From the NCBI RefSeq assembly GCF_947461875.1, contig NC_091505.1, forward strand, positions 21,782,033-21,846,032: DNA of 64,000 nt. Reading direction: 5' to 3'. A model generated the notes under the pieces. The model was given only the letters and a program-made list of their open reading frames with translations, was not told where the DNA came from and did no database searches. Positions 25,111-37,330 of the stretch are shown here, piece by piece. The translations under genes were made by a program, and so were the position numbers. The first letter of the stretch is position 1, and each line of letters begins with the position of its first letter. This stretch comes from Haliaeetus albicilla. Its lineage: Eukaryota > Chordata > Aves > Accipitriformes > Accipitridae.

Positions 25111-27469
25111 AAGTCATGTTTGAGTCTAAAGGTCTCATTCTTGAATGTTCAGTCATGCAGCAAAGAAGAGGGGACCTACAAGTAACAGTCCTCAAAGCAA
25201 AATGTAATAAATTTGAAGATGCAGCTCTGTTTTTCAGTCAATTCACATAAGTATCTGTTTGGGGATTATTTTTTCTTCTTCTTCCCTCTTTCTATGTGTT
25301 GCACCTGATTGGATACGCTTTTCTCATTGTGTTCTGTTATACGAAATGATTTTTAAAAAACATATAGTTGTGCAATTAGTATACAAGAAGAGGATCTAAA
25401 TTTTCAGTAGTGTGACTTTCCTGTTAAGTGGAAAGGAAGGAGCTATTAGCAAGTTGTTCTTGAATAATTGTTTGTTTTCTTTTATGTTAGATGGAGGACT
25501 TTCCAGCAGCTTGACAAATGAACTCTTTGGCTTGCTATGATATATACAGAGTATTACCAAATATTTACCAGATAAATAGTACTCTGTCAGTGGGTAGCTC
25601 TATGAGTTTTCCTTTCTATTGGATCTATTTTTGTGCTCTACAGCTGCCATCAGATCTATTGCACTGTACTGCTTATATTTCATGATTAGAGAAATTAAAT
25701 TTATTAAGTACTGGAATAACAAACAGGAAAAATCGTACACAGCCAATTCTAATATGGAGTTCCTGCTAAAAAATCATGAAACCTTTGGCATATATGAAAA
25801 TCTTCTTTAATGACCAATAGTTGTATGGATGTTTGTCACCAACAAGTAAAATGACCCCATGAGTTAGAGAACATCAATTTCAATTTTTACTTGGGGGAGT
25901 GGAAGGGGAAGGAGATAATTCACAAATCAATGCATTTAATATTTGACCAACTCTAGTTGACATTCTAGTGAATACACTTTGCAGCGAGGAAATTCCCTAC
26001 AGGATGTTTGCAGAATGAAAGAATTTTGTAACATCTTCTAGAAATCCCATCTGTGTTTCTGATAATATTCTGGAACAACTTCAGTGGTGATCTTAAGATC
26101 CATATGGATCCTATTATAGTCTTCCTGCTTGCTATGGGGCACTCTGGGAATTGAGGTGAGCTGTAAAAGATCATTAGCTAAACTCAATGTGATTAATTAA
26201 AACTTCAGATTCCTAGCTTTAGTGTCCTAATGTGTCTTGTTAATTAAAAGGAAAAAAAGGTTACTTGAATTCTGATAATTTTTTTAAGAAATATGTGATC
26301 TTCATAAGTGGCACTTTTTTTCCTCTTCCTTGGTAGCTAGATATAAGGTAGCTAGAATAGAATAATAGAGCATTCGTGTTTACTAATTTTTTTACCTTTA
26401 CTTTTAACAGAAGAACTCCTACCTCCTATTTTCACTAAATACATGGATTGTTAATGGTCAAATATACTGGCTGGCATTGCCAACAGAAAAACTATGCCAG
26501 GGTTAGGGTTTTACCAAGGTAATTTCTACCTGCTTGTGATTTAGCTAATTAGTAATGTTAGGGATGAACCAAAGCATGAACAGGAGGAAAAGGCTGTAGA
26601 GGGGAAAAAAGTTTGTGTTTTTTTTTGTTTGGTTTTTTTTGTTGTTTTTTTTTATTATTAATTAAAAATAACTATTTGTTGAAATCTGTACATTTTAATT
26701 GTCTTAATTAAATTTGTGAGAATATAATTATTTGCAGCCAACCTAGCCAGTACCTTGCATTCAACTGCCATGCAAAATATTCCTGTTATCTTCTTAATCT
26801 CTCTCCCTGACTCAACCTCTTATTCCCTGCTTGATTCCTACAGGCTATCAGAGTATTGTACCATAGGAGAAGGAATAGAGAAATTATTATTGTGATGTTC
26901 ACTATAATGATTCCTTTCCTGAAACATCCAAACTAATTTTCTGATGAGTATCTCAAATTGTGGCATTCATAGTTACATTGAGACTGACAATCTGAAGGTA
27001 GTGTCTTTCTTGGGGGTTTTTTGTGTCATATGAGAGGTCACGGAGCATTTATCAGGCCATAGTTTTTAAGGGAAAAGGGACAAATGCAATAGAGATATTC
27101 AGTAATCTAACTGCCTAGCTCCTGTTCTGGATGTGCACAGTTACCCCCATATACTGTGATTTCCACCCAAAGAAAACCTTATTCTGCAGGTAGGAGGTGG
27201 AGGGGGGAGCGGACACTATGAGCACCAGTTACATCCCCCAGTTTCTAGTGTTCATAGTGTAAATGTACAGTGTATACCTCTTCCCACAGTTTAAGTAACA
27301 GCTTCTGTGCTTGTTTAGTCTAAACTGTTAAATTTATACTATTTAGCAACTGTCAAATTCACCATTTGTTGTTGTACCAGAGTACTTCTGCTGGAAAGAC
27401 TTCTAATTTTTATTTTGAAGAATTCACGGGATAGGGAATCCACTGCATCTCTTGATATGTTGCTCCAGT
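25111..27469. other. Non-coding unique DNA
   Basis: No gene supported. A T-rich low-complexity patch lies at 26612-26659. Otherwise unique AT-rich sequence with no visible structure. Confidence 0.65.
26612..26659. repeat. T-rich low-complexity tract
   Basis: Runs of T broken by single or double G, ending in ATTATTAATTAA. Confidence 0.9.
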
Positions 27470-27590
27470 AAGAACAGAATAGCCAATGCTCCATCCCACT
27501 TTCCCAGTATCCTGCCTCTGACAGTGGCCAGGGAGATTATAAGTACAAGAGCATCATACCATACATCCCCAGTACTTTCATGGATTTTAT
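27470..27590 (-). mobile_element. CR1 LINE 3'-end relic
   Basis: The plus strand carries CCCAGTATCCTGCCTCTGACAGTGGCCA (27504-27531) followed by a spaced ATAAGTACAAGAGCATCATACC and CATCCCCAGTACTTTC. This is the order seen in the antisense 3' region of ancient CR1 elements of turtles, crocodilians and birds. The upstream AAGAACAGAATAGCCAATGCTCC matches the very end of such elements. The element is on the minus strand with its 3' end near 27470. No coding part is retained. Confidence 0.85.
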
Positions 27591-29082
27591 GTATTTAAAG
27601 TTTGGGAATTTCCTAAACCAAATGGGAATTTGTGGTACGTATGAACTTCAGGGGTTTTGTCTGGTCTCCCCAGGCATTATTAGTCTCTCTGGTGTTTAAA
27701 TAAATGCCTTAGTTCCTGTATGAATCAATCGTGATATAGAATAGGTACTGGTTTTGACGTTTGAACATTTTCAGACCCCAGTTATTAAAAATCTTAATAC
27801 CGTAGCATCTGAAAATGCTACATGGCCCTTCTTTTTTGTTATATGAAGCCAAGAAAAGCTTGATTCTTGAGTCTTCTGAGGAGATTAGGAGAGTAGATAA
27901 AAAATCACAGATACAACAGTTTTCCCAGACAGAAAGCAGGGAGAAGGCATTTAGATGACTCTTTGGTGAATGTTGAGAAAAGAGGTAGCAGGACCAAGAA
28001 AGGAGTGAAATAATTGCTATTTTCCTTTTCATAAATTTCCTCTGTTGTAATTACACTATGTAAAAGACCAAGGACCAGAAGGCAGGACCCGTCTGCATAA
28101 TACCTTATGCCTATGTGCGTCACTCACTGCACAACTCGTTTTTCACAAGTAGCCAGAGAACAATGAATATTGGAGCAACATAGCAGGCCAGAAATGTTAA
28201 ATTGTAAGAAAAGGAAGTAAGGAACAGATTACTGCTAATAAAAAAAATCTTTTTCAGGCACTTAACATTTTGATACTCTACTGGCAATGAACATTTAAAT
28301 TCTATGAAGCAATCATTTTCTAACTTATCTGAATGACAAGTGCTAACAATGAAAAATAAACATAATAATGATCTAATGTGTGCATCTGAGGAGGTCTTGC
28401 ATGCATTATTTGCTCCTAGTCTCTGTCGAGAAGATAAATGTTATTAGGATATTATGCCATTCATATTTCTCCATTTACTCTAAACTGTTAAATAGGCCAC
28501 AGGCAAGAGGCTGGTGAGCGTGATACCAACCAAATCCATAGTCCTATCTGGGATGAAATCAAAGACAAAGATTTATTTATATGCATCCTTTCAAATAGGC
28601 CATTAGTTTTCAGAATTAAGCCAACATCTAAAAACCTGCTATTGTTTCTTTTACCAAAATGAGTGTTTTCCTTATAGCACAACTAACAGGGGTATTTGAT
28701 GTCTTTCTGGCAAGCTAATGTTGAAGTTATGGCATTTGTGATCTTTATATCCCCTGATTTCGGTAACTTCCTGCTTTTGGTGCCAATGATGAGATAGGGA
28801 AACTGGGCATAGTCCTACAAAGGAAACTCACATAAATGGGAAAAAAGAGATACATTTAAGTAGGAGTTTCAAAACACCACAGTGAATCTAGGCTAGGCAT
28901 CGTGAGTCCATAAGCAGTTGCATAAATTTGTATCAATAAAACACACTTGATTTTCCTTTGTTTTACCACTTATTTCTTCCTATTACTCATTCCTTGTAAC
29001 TTGTTATTTGTCCTTCTCATGTGATTACTGTTATCAAGAACTTAGTAATGTCCTGACAGGCAGCATTTTTGGGGGGTAAGAG
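27591..29082. other. Non-coding unique DNA
   Basis: No gene supported. The minus-strand open frames at 27709-28032 (107 codons) and 27905-28123 overlap each other in different frames, and neither encodes anything recognisable. Confidence 0.6.
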
Positions 29083-29190
29083 ATTGGAGAGGAAATCCAG
29101 AGATTTATATTCTGTTCTGTACTAGTGATTTGCCATTCATTTAAACTGTGACTACTTGATTTACCTCTATTTATTGCTGTGTTGCCATCT
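29083..29190 (+). repeat. Possible MIR/CORE-like SINE relic
   Basis: GGAGAGGAAATCCAGAGATTTATATTCTGTTCTGTACTAGTGATTTGC followed by TGACTACTTGATTTACCTCT parallels the MIR-type body (GGAGTCAGGAGACCTGGGTTC...CTCTGCCACTGACTTGC...GTCACTTAACCTCT). The order is right, but identity is modest and no 3' tail is visible. Confidence 0.4.
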
Positions 29191-32100
29191 CATTCTTTCT
29201 GTCTTGCCTATCAAGTACAACCTTTCAGCAGAAGTGTTTTCATTGCTACATATCTGTTCAAAGGAAGCAGGGTGACAAATGGAGCTTGGAGTTCAGTTAC
29301 GCTCACTGTAATTATGCAGCTGAAAACTTTAAAAGACTACAAAGGGATGGTATGAATGTTGGAGAATAGCATCTGCCATACACAATAGCTATTCTTCGTC
29401 TCTTACTTACATTAGCCAGTCTGTACCTCCTGTACTACCTAATGGTGGTACATTGAATAAGTTTTTTCATATTGAGGTTTTTCTCTACATGGTTATCTTT
29501 GCCATCCCTATAGGGTCAGTTCACTTTCAGGCAGTCCTCTGCACCTTTCGCTGTCTATCTGAACGGCATTGCTTCATTTGAAGACTATACTTAGAACTAG
29601 TTCATTGTATGAAACGGCCATGATAGTAATTCGTTCAGGGGAAATTGCTTTTCCAAAGGTGGAGAAGTTAATTAAGTGTGTAACAGGAGGAAGCTAAACC
29701 TTACTAATTAGTGAGAAGGGTAACGATTATGGGAGAGAACAGATGACACTTGACTGAAGACGAACTCAAGAAATTGCTTTAGCCAAAAGGAAGTTAGAAG
29801 AGTGAATAGAAGATGAGCTTTAAGAAAGCAAAGACTCTGTCACTGTGTCCTGATAAATTATACCTCATTTATAGTGTGTCTGCTAGGTGTTAATCAATAA
29901 TACGTCTGGATGATTCTTCACTCTTAGGCACATAGCCTGCTTTCTGTTATATAGAATCTCATTTAAATCCTTTGGGTTCTCCCCCAGGAGGATGTACTGA
30001 ATAAAGGGGTGGCAGCTCTTGCAAACAACTGCAAGAATGTTTATAGGGAGTCTGAACTTCTGCAATGACGAAACTGCAGCACCAGCACTCTGCTCTGCTA
30101 ACCCCTTGGAAAGGCGATGGCAGTTAGTCCTGGGAGGCCTACCAGCAAGGAGTCACACAGCCGTATCATATCAAAATTAGAGGCTGTATTGTCCATAGAT
30201 TGCTTATCTCCTGGGATGCTATATTTACCTCTGAACAGTAAAGATATTTAACATTCAGGAAAAAAAATTACAATTCTCCTGCTTTAGCAGGTCCCCATTC
30301 TAAACTCGCTCTTGCTGGTTTTAGCTCCAGATAACTACTGACTGCGGTATTGCTATAGTCAGGATAAAAATACTATACTTCTTTTATTTTGCTGTGGGGG
30401 TCGTGCAGAAGGGGACTGTATTTTCCATTGTTCTGCTGCATAGAACTCAAATGTTTGACCCTTGATATCTTACTGTAGTTGTTCATTGGGAAGTATTGGA
30501 GGATCATCAATCCACTGGTGTCCTCCTGTAAGGGAGAGCTGCATGTGTAATGGAAATGCTTAATTGGTTTCCTTGTGCATCCTCCAGTGCTGGGTTAAAT
30601 TTGTATTAGTGAAGAGGACTAATTCAAGGATAATATGCTGTTAAGTTCTTATGTTAGAATTTAAGCGGGTACTGCTCTTATGCTGGAACACAATTTGATA
30701 TCAGCCTTCCTGACTTATATTAGTTAGACAGCAATAATATACAAGCATGTATATGTCTCTCTATAAACATATATATGTTTGGGTTTGTTAATAGGAAAGA
30801 AAGATTTTTCAGTAACTTAGAGCAGTCTAATAGCAGAATTCCTTAGTAAGGTTTCAGTGAGCTGGAAAAAAAAGAGAAATTAAGATAAACATTTATCTAA
30901 AGGAAAATGGTTTCCTTGCTTTAATGGCTTCTTTGCTATTTAATCATAAATAAAGTTCAGTATCTTTGGGGCAAAAACTTATTAGGCAAGTCTTCAAAAA
31001 GGTTAAATACAGAAGAGTGTGACTATCCATTAAACACTTAAAAATAATGAATAAAATTTCTTCACTTATTACAAATTTGCATGATGCTGTTAGTAAAATC
31101 AGAGGAAACTACAACACTAAAAGACACAGTTTTCAAGCCTGCAAGAGATTAGTCATCGAATTATAAACAAATCTAACCATTAAAGGACTGAGAAATTCCA
31201 GCTGGAAGTTGTTAGACATTTATATTATCTCTCTCCATTTCTGGACTGGTTTTCCCAAGTGTTGTTCATTACTTTCATCCTGTTTGTTCAGATCAGTGGG
31301 GAAGATTGCTTGAAATGTCAGTTTTGTGTTTGGTCCAAAGTAAAATTTTTACTTGTGGTGTGAATTCAGAACTAGTCATCATTCACACCACACTTTTAAC
31401 GGGTAGTTGCATATCGTATGCAGTAACGTAAATATTGAACAGGGAAATAATTTCTTCAGTTGACAGAGGATTACCTATGACAGTGACATGCTAGATCTAC
31501 AGTAAAATCAAAACGATAGCACAAAAGCTATTTCATAAAAATAATAACATTTTAACCTGTTATAATTAAGTATAATAAACTGTTTCTCAGCATTTTCTTT
31601 CTGTTCTTTGCTTAAAGGAACTCTATTATAAAGCTCTGTTTCTCGAAGACTATATCCATACTGTATTCCCATGCCTGTTTGTATAACCAGATGAGACAAT
31701 TATAATGTTGACCTACATTGTTATAATGACAAATCAAATTCAAACTGCTCACAAATACTATTTTATCTTGTTGATGCATACCATCAAGGCTATGCTACGA
31801 GAAACTTGTAGCCTGATTTTTGGCCATGTGACTTCAGCCTTTTTTAAGGCCAGTGCTCAAACTCCAGTGTATGGTAGGCAAATACCATCACATGCTTATG
31901 ACCTTTTCTGTTTTCATACTGTAACCAAGGACAAATAAGTGCAGTTCACCTTTGGTTTCAATGTTTCTTTGCTTTGAAGCAATAGGTCTGGCCTTTCATC
32001 AATCTAGTTACTGGTACCTGCATACTGCAACCAATTCTTTGTTCTTTTACTTGGAATGAATGGTCAGTGTCCTGGAATGATTAAAGATAGAAGGGAGAAA

Positions 32101-32949
32101 AGCTTTTTTCTTTGCTCAATGTTTAGCTTGCAGTAAGAGAGTCAGTAATGTTATAACATGGCAAAAACAGATAAAATGTTTTAAACTATTAAATTTCAAT
32201 CATCTTTGTTATAGAGGATGTTTTAGCAAGTACTTTTTTACAGCATTGTCTTTTCTGGATTTAGTGAATTCATAATGTCTACTAAACGAATAGTTTTTCA
32301 GAGAGTTATTAATAAAGGTCCAGGATGGCTCAGCCTTGCAAAGGAGGAGGAATCCACTTGGAGTTCTCAGCATTGCAGTGCTGTGAGACAATCACCTTGT
32401 TGAGGTGAAAAAAACTTTTAGGGCGCACTTTATAATTTAGATCTAACCCAGTTTCTTACTAGGACAATTCATAATGGAAGGTGTGGAGGAAAAAAAAAAA
32501 GGAAAAAGCAATCAGAATGTACTAATCATTTAAACTTCCTTGGAGTCTGGAGTACTATAGTTGTAAATAGTGGTGCAAATAATATAAAAGAAGTTCTTTG
32601 TTTGGTACACGTATAGGATGTGGAAAGCCTCTGCATTCTGCCAAACATTACACATAGTTCCCGTGGTGCTTACTATGTCAAAATAAGGAACTTAACATGG
32701 CCTGTTTTGTGCCAATCAGTATATTGTTATAATAAATGACAGCTGAAAGAGATTTTTAAGCAGAGAAGGTTATCTAAGTTTTTTTCATTTACTGAGGGTT
32801 TGTAAGAATTCATATTTACTGGCTTTAGCATGTGTGGGCTACTATTTATTTGTATTACTGTAGTGCCTGGAAGCTTTTCTTACTTTACATAGACTATACT
32901 TTTTGTGCTAGATGCCTTATAAATAATACTTCTATGTAGAGAAAAGGAT

Positions 32950-33001
32950 TGAGTGTGTATACATTTGTGTGTAGGTATACATATATGTGTATATATACAT
33001 A
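32950..33001. repeat. TG/TA-rich alternating tract
   Basis: Imperfect alternating purine-pyrimidine repeat mixing TG, TA and CA steps, a decayed dinucleotide microsatellite. Confidence 0.8.
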
Positions 33002-34861
33002 AGTCGGAAATATTAGTCATTATTGAAGACTGTCACTTGTGTGGATCTGAAATAGATGGCTAATGGAATAATTTGTTTTATTCCATTTCTGTACTCATCT
33101 TTATAAAACTCTTCAAACTCCTTTGCCTGAAGTCTTAAGCAATGAACATGCTTGATAACATGCCAATTTGATGAGATAGAAAATGCTTTAGATACAAAAT
33201 ACTGTTGGTAAAAGTACATGGGAGACCACCTATAATAAGGCTATCACATTTAGTAAAGGAGACTGTGACAAAAAAGGTGCAAATATAGAAAGTATCTACT
33301 CTTATCAAGCTAAATGGTCATTATAAAGAACTTAGCTACGTTACATTCATCTAGTGGAAAATGAGCACCTAGAAAAATGGCAGAAGTCATCTGTTGCCTT
33401 AAGGAAAACTGTTGAAATTGATGATGAAGTTTGTATTCCAGATGGAAAGGAAAGAGAAGCTACATTCTGGATATAAGTATGAAATCAAAGTAGAAAAAAT
33501 ATTCCTTCTGATTTGCTACAAGACTTTACAGATCTTATCACAGAAGCCTGTCATAGAATGAGAGTTTAGAATATAAAATTGATACATTTTATTCTATGCA
33601 TACATGGAATTAAGACTTAAAGAATTGCATACTATTTTAAAATCTTTTGCAGTCATTTCTGTCATCAGAATAAGACCTAAAAAGTTTCTATTGCATGATG
33701 TAATAAGGAACAGTAAAACTGATTATTTTAGAATTTATTTAGGGAAAAATGGCAGAGGTAGGAATGAGATTAACAAAATAGCCTAAATTCATCTGCAGAT
33801 AATAGGATTGCATCAGGGATAAATTTGGTGCGATTAGTTTCCTAAGCTTTTTATATCTGAAGCTTGAGTTCAAATCAATAAGAGAAGAAGGTATAAGATG
33901 CTCGTAAGTGAGTTATAGGATGTTGCAATGCTAAATAAAATGTATTTAGATTTTTTTTTTATTTTGGGATTGTGTTATAATGGTAAAACATCCTTAGAGT
34001 ATTTCATCTCTCTCCTTCTGCTCCTCTCCTGCTTTGTCACAAAACATTTTGAGATTCCAAGTGTTCTAGTCTGAATTTTCTTCTTCAAGAAAATTCTGTA
34101 GGGTCAGTATAAATGGTTCATGTCTAGCCTATTACTGGAATAGTGAGCTGGAACGGTGAGTAAAAAGACCACAAACAGCCTTTGCTGCTCTATCATATTC
34201 CCTAGCTATTGGAAGATCCCCAGAGGAAGCAATGCAGCTTCTTGCAAATTGAAGTCAGCCACAGCTCTTATTCTGATGGCCTTGACTGATCTTAGATTTG
34301 TACCTATAAATGTTACATACAATTCTCATTCTCTGCCTTTCTTCTCAGGTCCTACAGAAGGCAAAGAGAAGGAAGTATTGAGTTTACAGAATATAAGGTA
34401 AACACATCTTTCATTTGAACTGTTCAAAATTTCTCTTTGAGTTTTGATCTTGGTAATGTGTCTATTCCCCTGCATTCTAATTCTATTCAAACAAGTTCTT
34501 CCATCTGTGGCTGATGAGGCAGAGTTTCACTCTTTGTCCATTTTTTTTTTTTAAACTAATAAATCTCTAAAAATTTGTTTCATGTTTGCAACACCCTTGC
34601 CTTTTTCTCTGGCTACATTTATGTAAAAATGAATTTGCAAACATTGATGAAAGTAATTCACAATACTCTGTGGACTTGCCTGACCTCAGGGTTTTGTGAG
34701 GTTTTTTTTGTTTCTTTGTTCTCTTTAACTTGTAATCTGAAGACCTCAAAGTCGTCATCTTTTGAAGTGAAACTGGGCACTTGATTGTTTTAATTAAGAT
34801 GGGGGTTATTTTGTTTTGTTAAATGATGCCATCTACAGCTATCTGTTTGCAGAGAAAAGAC

Positions 34862-34882
34862 TTTTTTTTTCTTTTTTTTTTT
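34862..34882. repeat. T-rich homopolymer tract (T9-C-T11)
   Basis: Low-complexity pyrimidine run followed by CTCTCG. Confidence 0.9.
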
Positions 34883-36764
34883 CTCTCGTAGAGATATCCA
34901 GGAACTTTGGTCTGGGTTAATGGAACATATTTGTCTAATACATTAGGGCATAGATCTTTAGCTCTACTGGAAGAATGCATGTTAATAGAAGGGATGTATT
35001 TGATCTAATGTCACCTTTCCTTTCAAAAGTCACTGTTACACTGTGATGTCCTCAGAGCGGTTTGCGCTATTTGGCAGGGTCTTTTGGATGATTCCTTTCC
35101 ACAACTAGTTGATTAAGCACACTCCTGCCTCCCCCAGAAGTGGGATGGAGTGGTTATGAAGAGCACAACCAACTGACAGGTGCTTTACCTGGCAGAGGTG
35201 GAAGACAGAAGCAAATATCCTCAAATAGGAGATATCCTTCATCACTCAAGTTGTTTTTCAGGCTGCCTTCTAAGACCTTTAGAAAAGGTAAACACAGCAG
35301 CTCTCAACTGTGTTGAAAGCATCTGACTAAGTTTTTACATGTGAGTATGAGTGAAAGAACACTTTGTCTCCCGACCTTCTACCCTTGCCAACCTTTCTGT
35401 GAGAAATAGGCAGCTTTCAGGATTGAAGTTCATTAATTAGACAGGTAGAGTAGCTTGAGTAAACTTGCCCCAATCCTGACTTCTGGTCGTAAGAGCACAA
35501 GGTTCAGAAGTTCAACGTTGTGTCTTGCTGGAGCTTCTTCTGTTACATTCTCTTTTATGAGCATTATGTTTACCTACTGAAAAGAAAGCAATGGCAAATA
35601 AGAGAGAAAAATGAAAAAGAAGTTTGACCTTTTCAAAGCTGGAGATGTACAACACATGCTCAGAGCTTTTGAAGGTTATAGACATTGCTTTCAATAAAGC
35701 TGTAGGACATAACTTAAGCTTTCTTCAGTGCATCACACAAGTTCTCTATGCTGGCAAGCTGAATTCCTATTTACCTGAGGCATTTGAGGCCTGTTGTTGT
35801 AACTGCAAAATTCAGAAGTATGAGTACAAAAAGTGTGTCCTATAATTGTAATTGCTTTTATGTTGGATTTTCAAAATACCGTTTATTACCAGTGAACTTG
35901 ACAGCCTGTCATTTTTATTTGAAGAAGTATTTTTACATTTAAGTAATCACTACAATCACTGAAACCATAATAACTTAAAAGCAGCCATATTTCCTTGGGA
36001 AAGTTGCCTAGAAACTAAGATTTTGATGCTTCAGACTAGGAGAAGTAGATAAAATAAAATGTCTAGGTTCTTGAGTCCTTAGTATTTATACCCTTGGAGA
36101 GAAATGTGGAATCCTCTGTCAACTGGCCAGTGATAAGTAGTGCTTCAGAATGATAGTCAAACTATCAAATGCAGGGAAAGGTATATGAAGACACTTGGCA
36201 TCTGCTTGGTATCTGGAGATCAACACTCTTTCTTGAAAAGATGCACTAATATAATTTCTGTGAAATGATTGATTGAGGTTTACTGCTGTCTTCTGAGTAA
36301 CAACCAGAAATGACAGTGAAGATCATGTCATCACATGCTATTCTTTAATGGCCAGGATCTGGAAAACCTGTGGTAATCCTTACTCTAGCAGAAAGGGTTG
36401 ACATTTTCTACTCACAGCTTCTAAAAAGCATCCTAGCAGCCTGCAAAAACTGCGTGAAAGTATTCACTGCACAGGAGAGGTAAAAATATTGGGCCAGATA
36501 GACAGCAAGACAGAGCAAGAAGCAGCATGACTCTGAAGGCTAATGGCAACAGCGCTCCCTAATAGAGGGAGTCCTGGCTCCTGTCTTAAGACTTTCTGTT
36601 TTAGCTGTAGTAAGTAGATTGCAGAAAAATATCACATAGCTTTGTAGGTTACTAGATGGATATTATCTATCTCTTACAATGCGTATAATGCTTTCAGATA
36701 AATTTCTTCCAAAATTAATGCCTTTTCACTGCTTTGGAATTATTACACCCCGCATAGTTAATCC

Positions 36765-36815
36765 TTAGATCCTCTGCAAATTTGGTTGTTCCCCACTCAT
36801 TTAAAAGATATTGCA
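36765..36815 (-). mobile_element. Possible CR1/L3-like LINE fragment
   Basis: TTAGATCCTCTGCAAATTTGGTTGTTCCCCACTCATTTAAAAGATA on the plus strand resembles the antisense CR1 stretch usually reading ATCATCTGCAAATTT...CTCACT...AGATCATTT. Only about 50 bases are recognisable, so the call is tentative. Its orientation agrees with the other CR1 relics of the window. Confidence 0.35.
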
Positions 36816-37299
36816 AATCTCCCATTGTTGTCTTGTAGCTCAGGATAGGTTCCTGGTTGAAATGATGTGATGCTCTGTCTGAAAAGGCATAAGAAAACAG
36901 GCAAAGAACAACTTTGCAGCTTACTTTGATGATACTGTGTCATGTTTAATCAGTGAAGATTGAACCAGTCACCTTGAGATTCTGAGCGCATTGTTCAATA
37001 CCATTTAAAACATTGATTTTCTGTAACTATGAATCCTCTCAAGTAGTCATTAGACAGGAAGCAAGTTACCTCGGGGTTTTTAATACAGAAAATGTTAGAA
37101 AGATAGAAATCTAGCCTGGAGGAGGCAAGCTGGAAACTGAGGAGCAGTTTGTCAGACCCGAAGCAAAGGTATATCTCCCAGGACTGGCAGGGGTGATGGT
37201 ATTCAATTGATTGTCAGAAAGAGCTGGATCAACTTTTTGACCTTACCTCAGCTGACAACAATACTTTTTAGATGACGAAAAATGGACAGAAAGTGGTGT

Positions 37300-37330
37300 A
37301 AAAAAAAAAAAAGAAAAGGAAAAAAGAAAA
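37300..37330. repeat. A-rich low-complexity tract
   Basis: A run of about 13, then AAAAGGAAAAAAGAAAAG-type purine sequence. Confidence 0.9.

Larger units (their letters stand above)
29191..36764. other. Non-coding unique DNA
   Basis: No gene supported. It contains alternating TG/TA sequence at about 32950-33001, A-rich runs near 32490-32505 and T-rich runs at 33952-33960 and 34862-34882. Open frames of 60-81 codons are scattered on both strands without domains. I see no other structure. Confidence 0.65.
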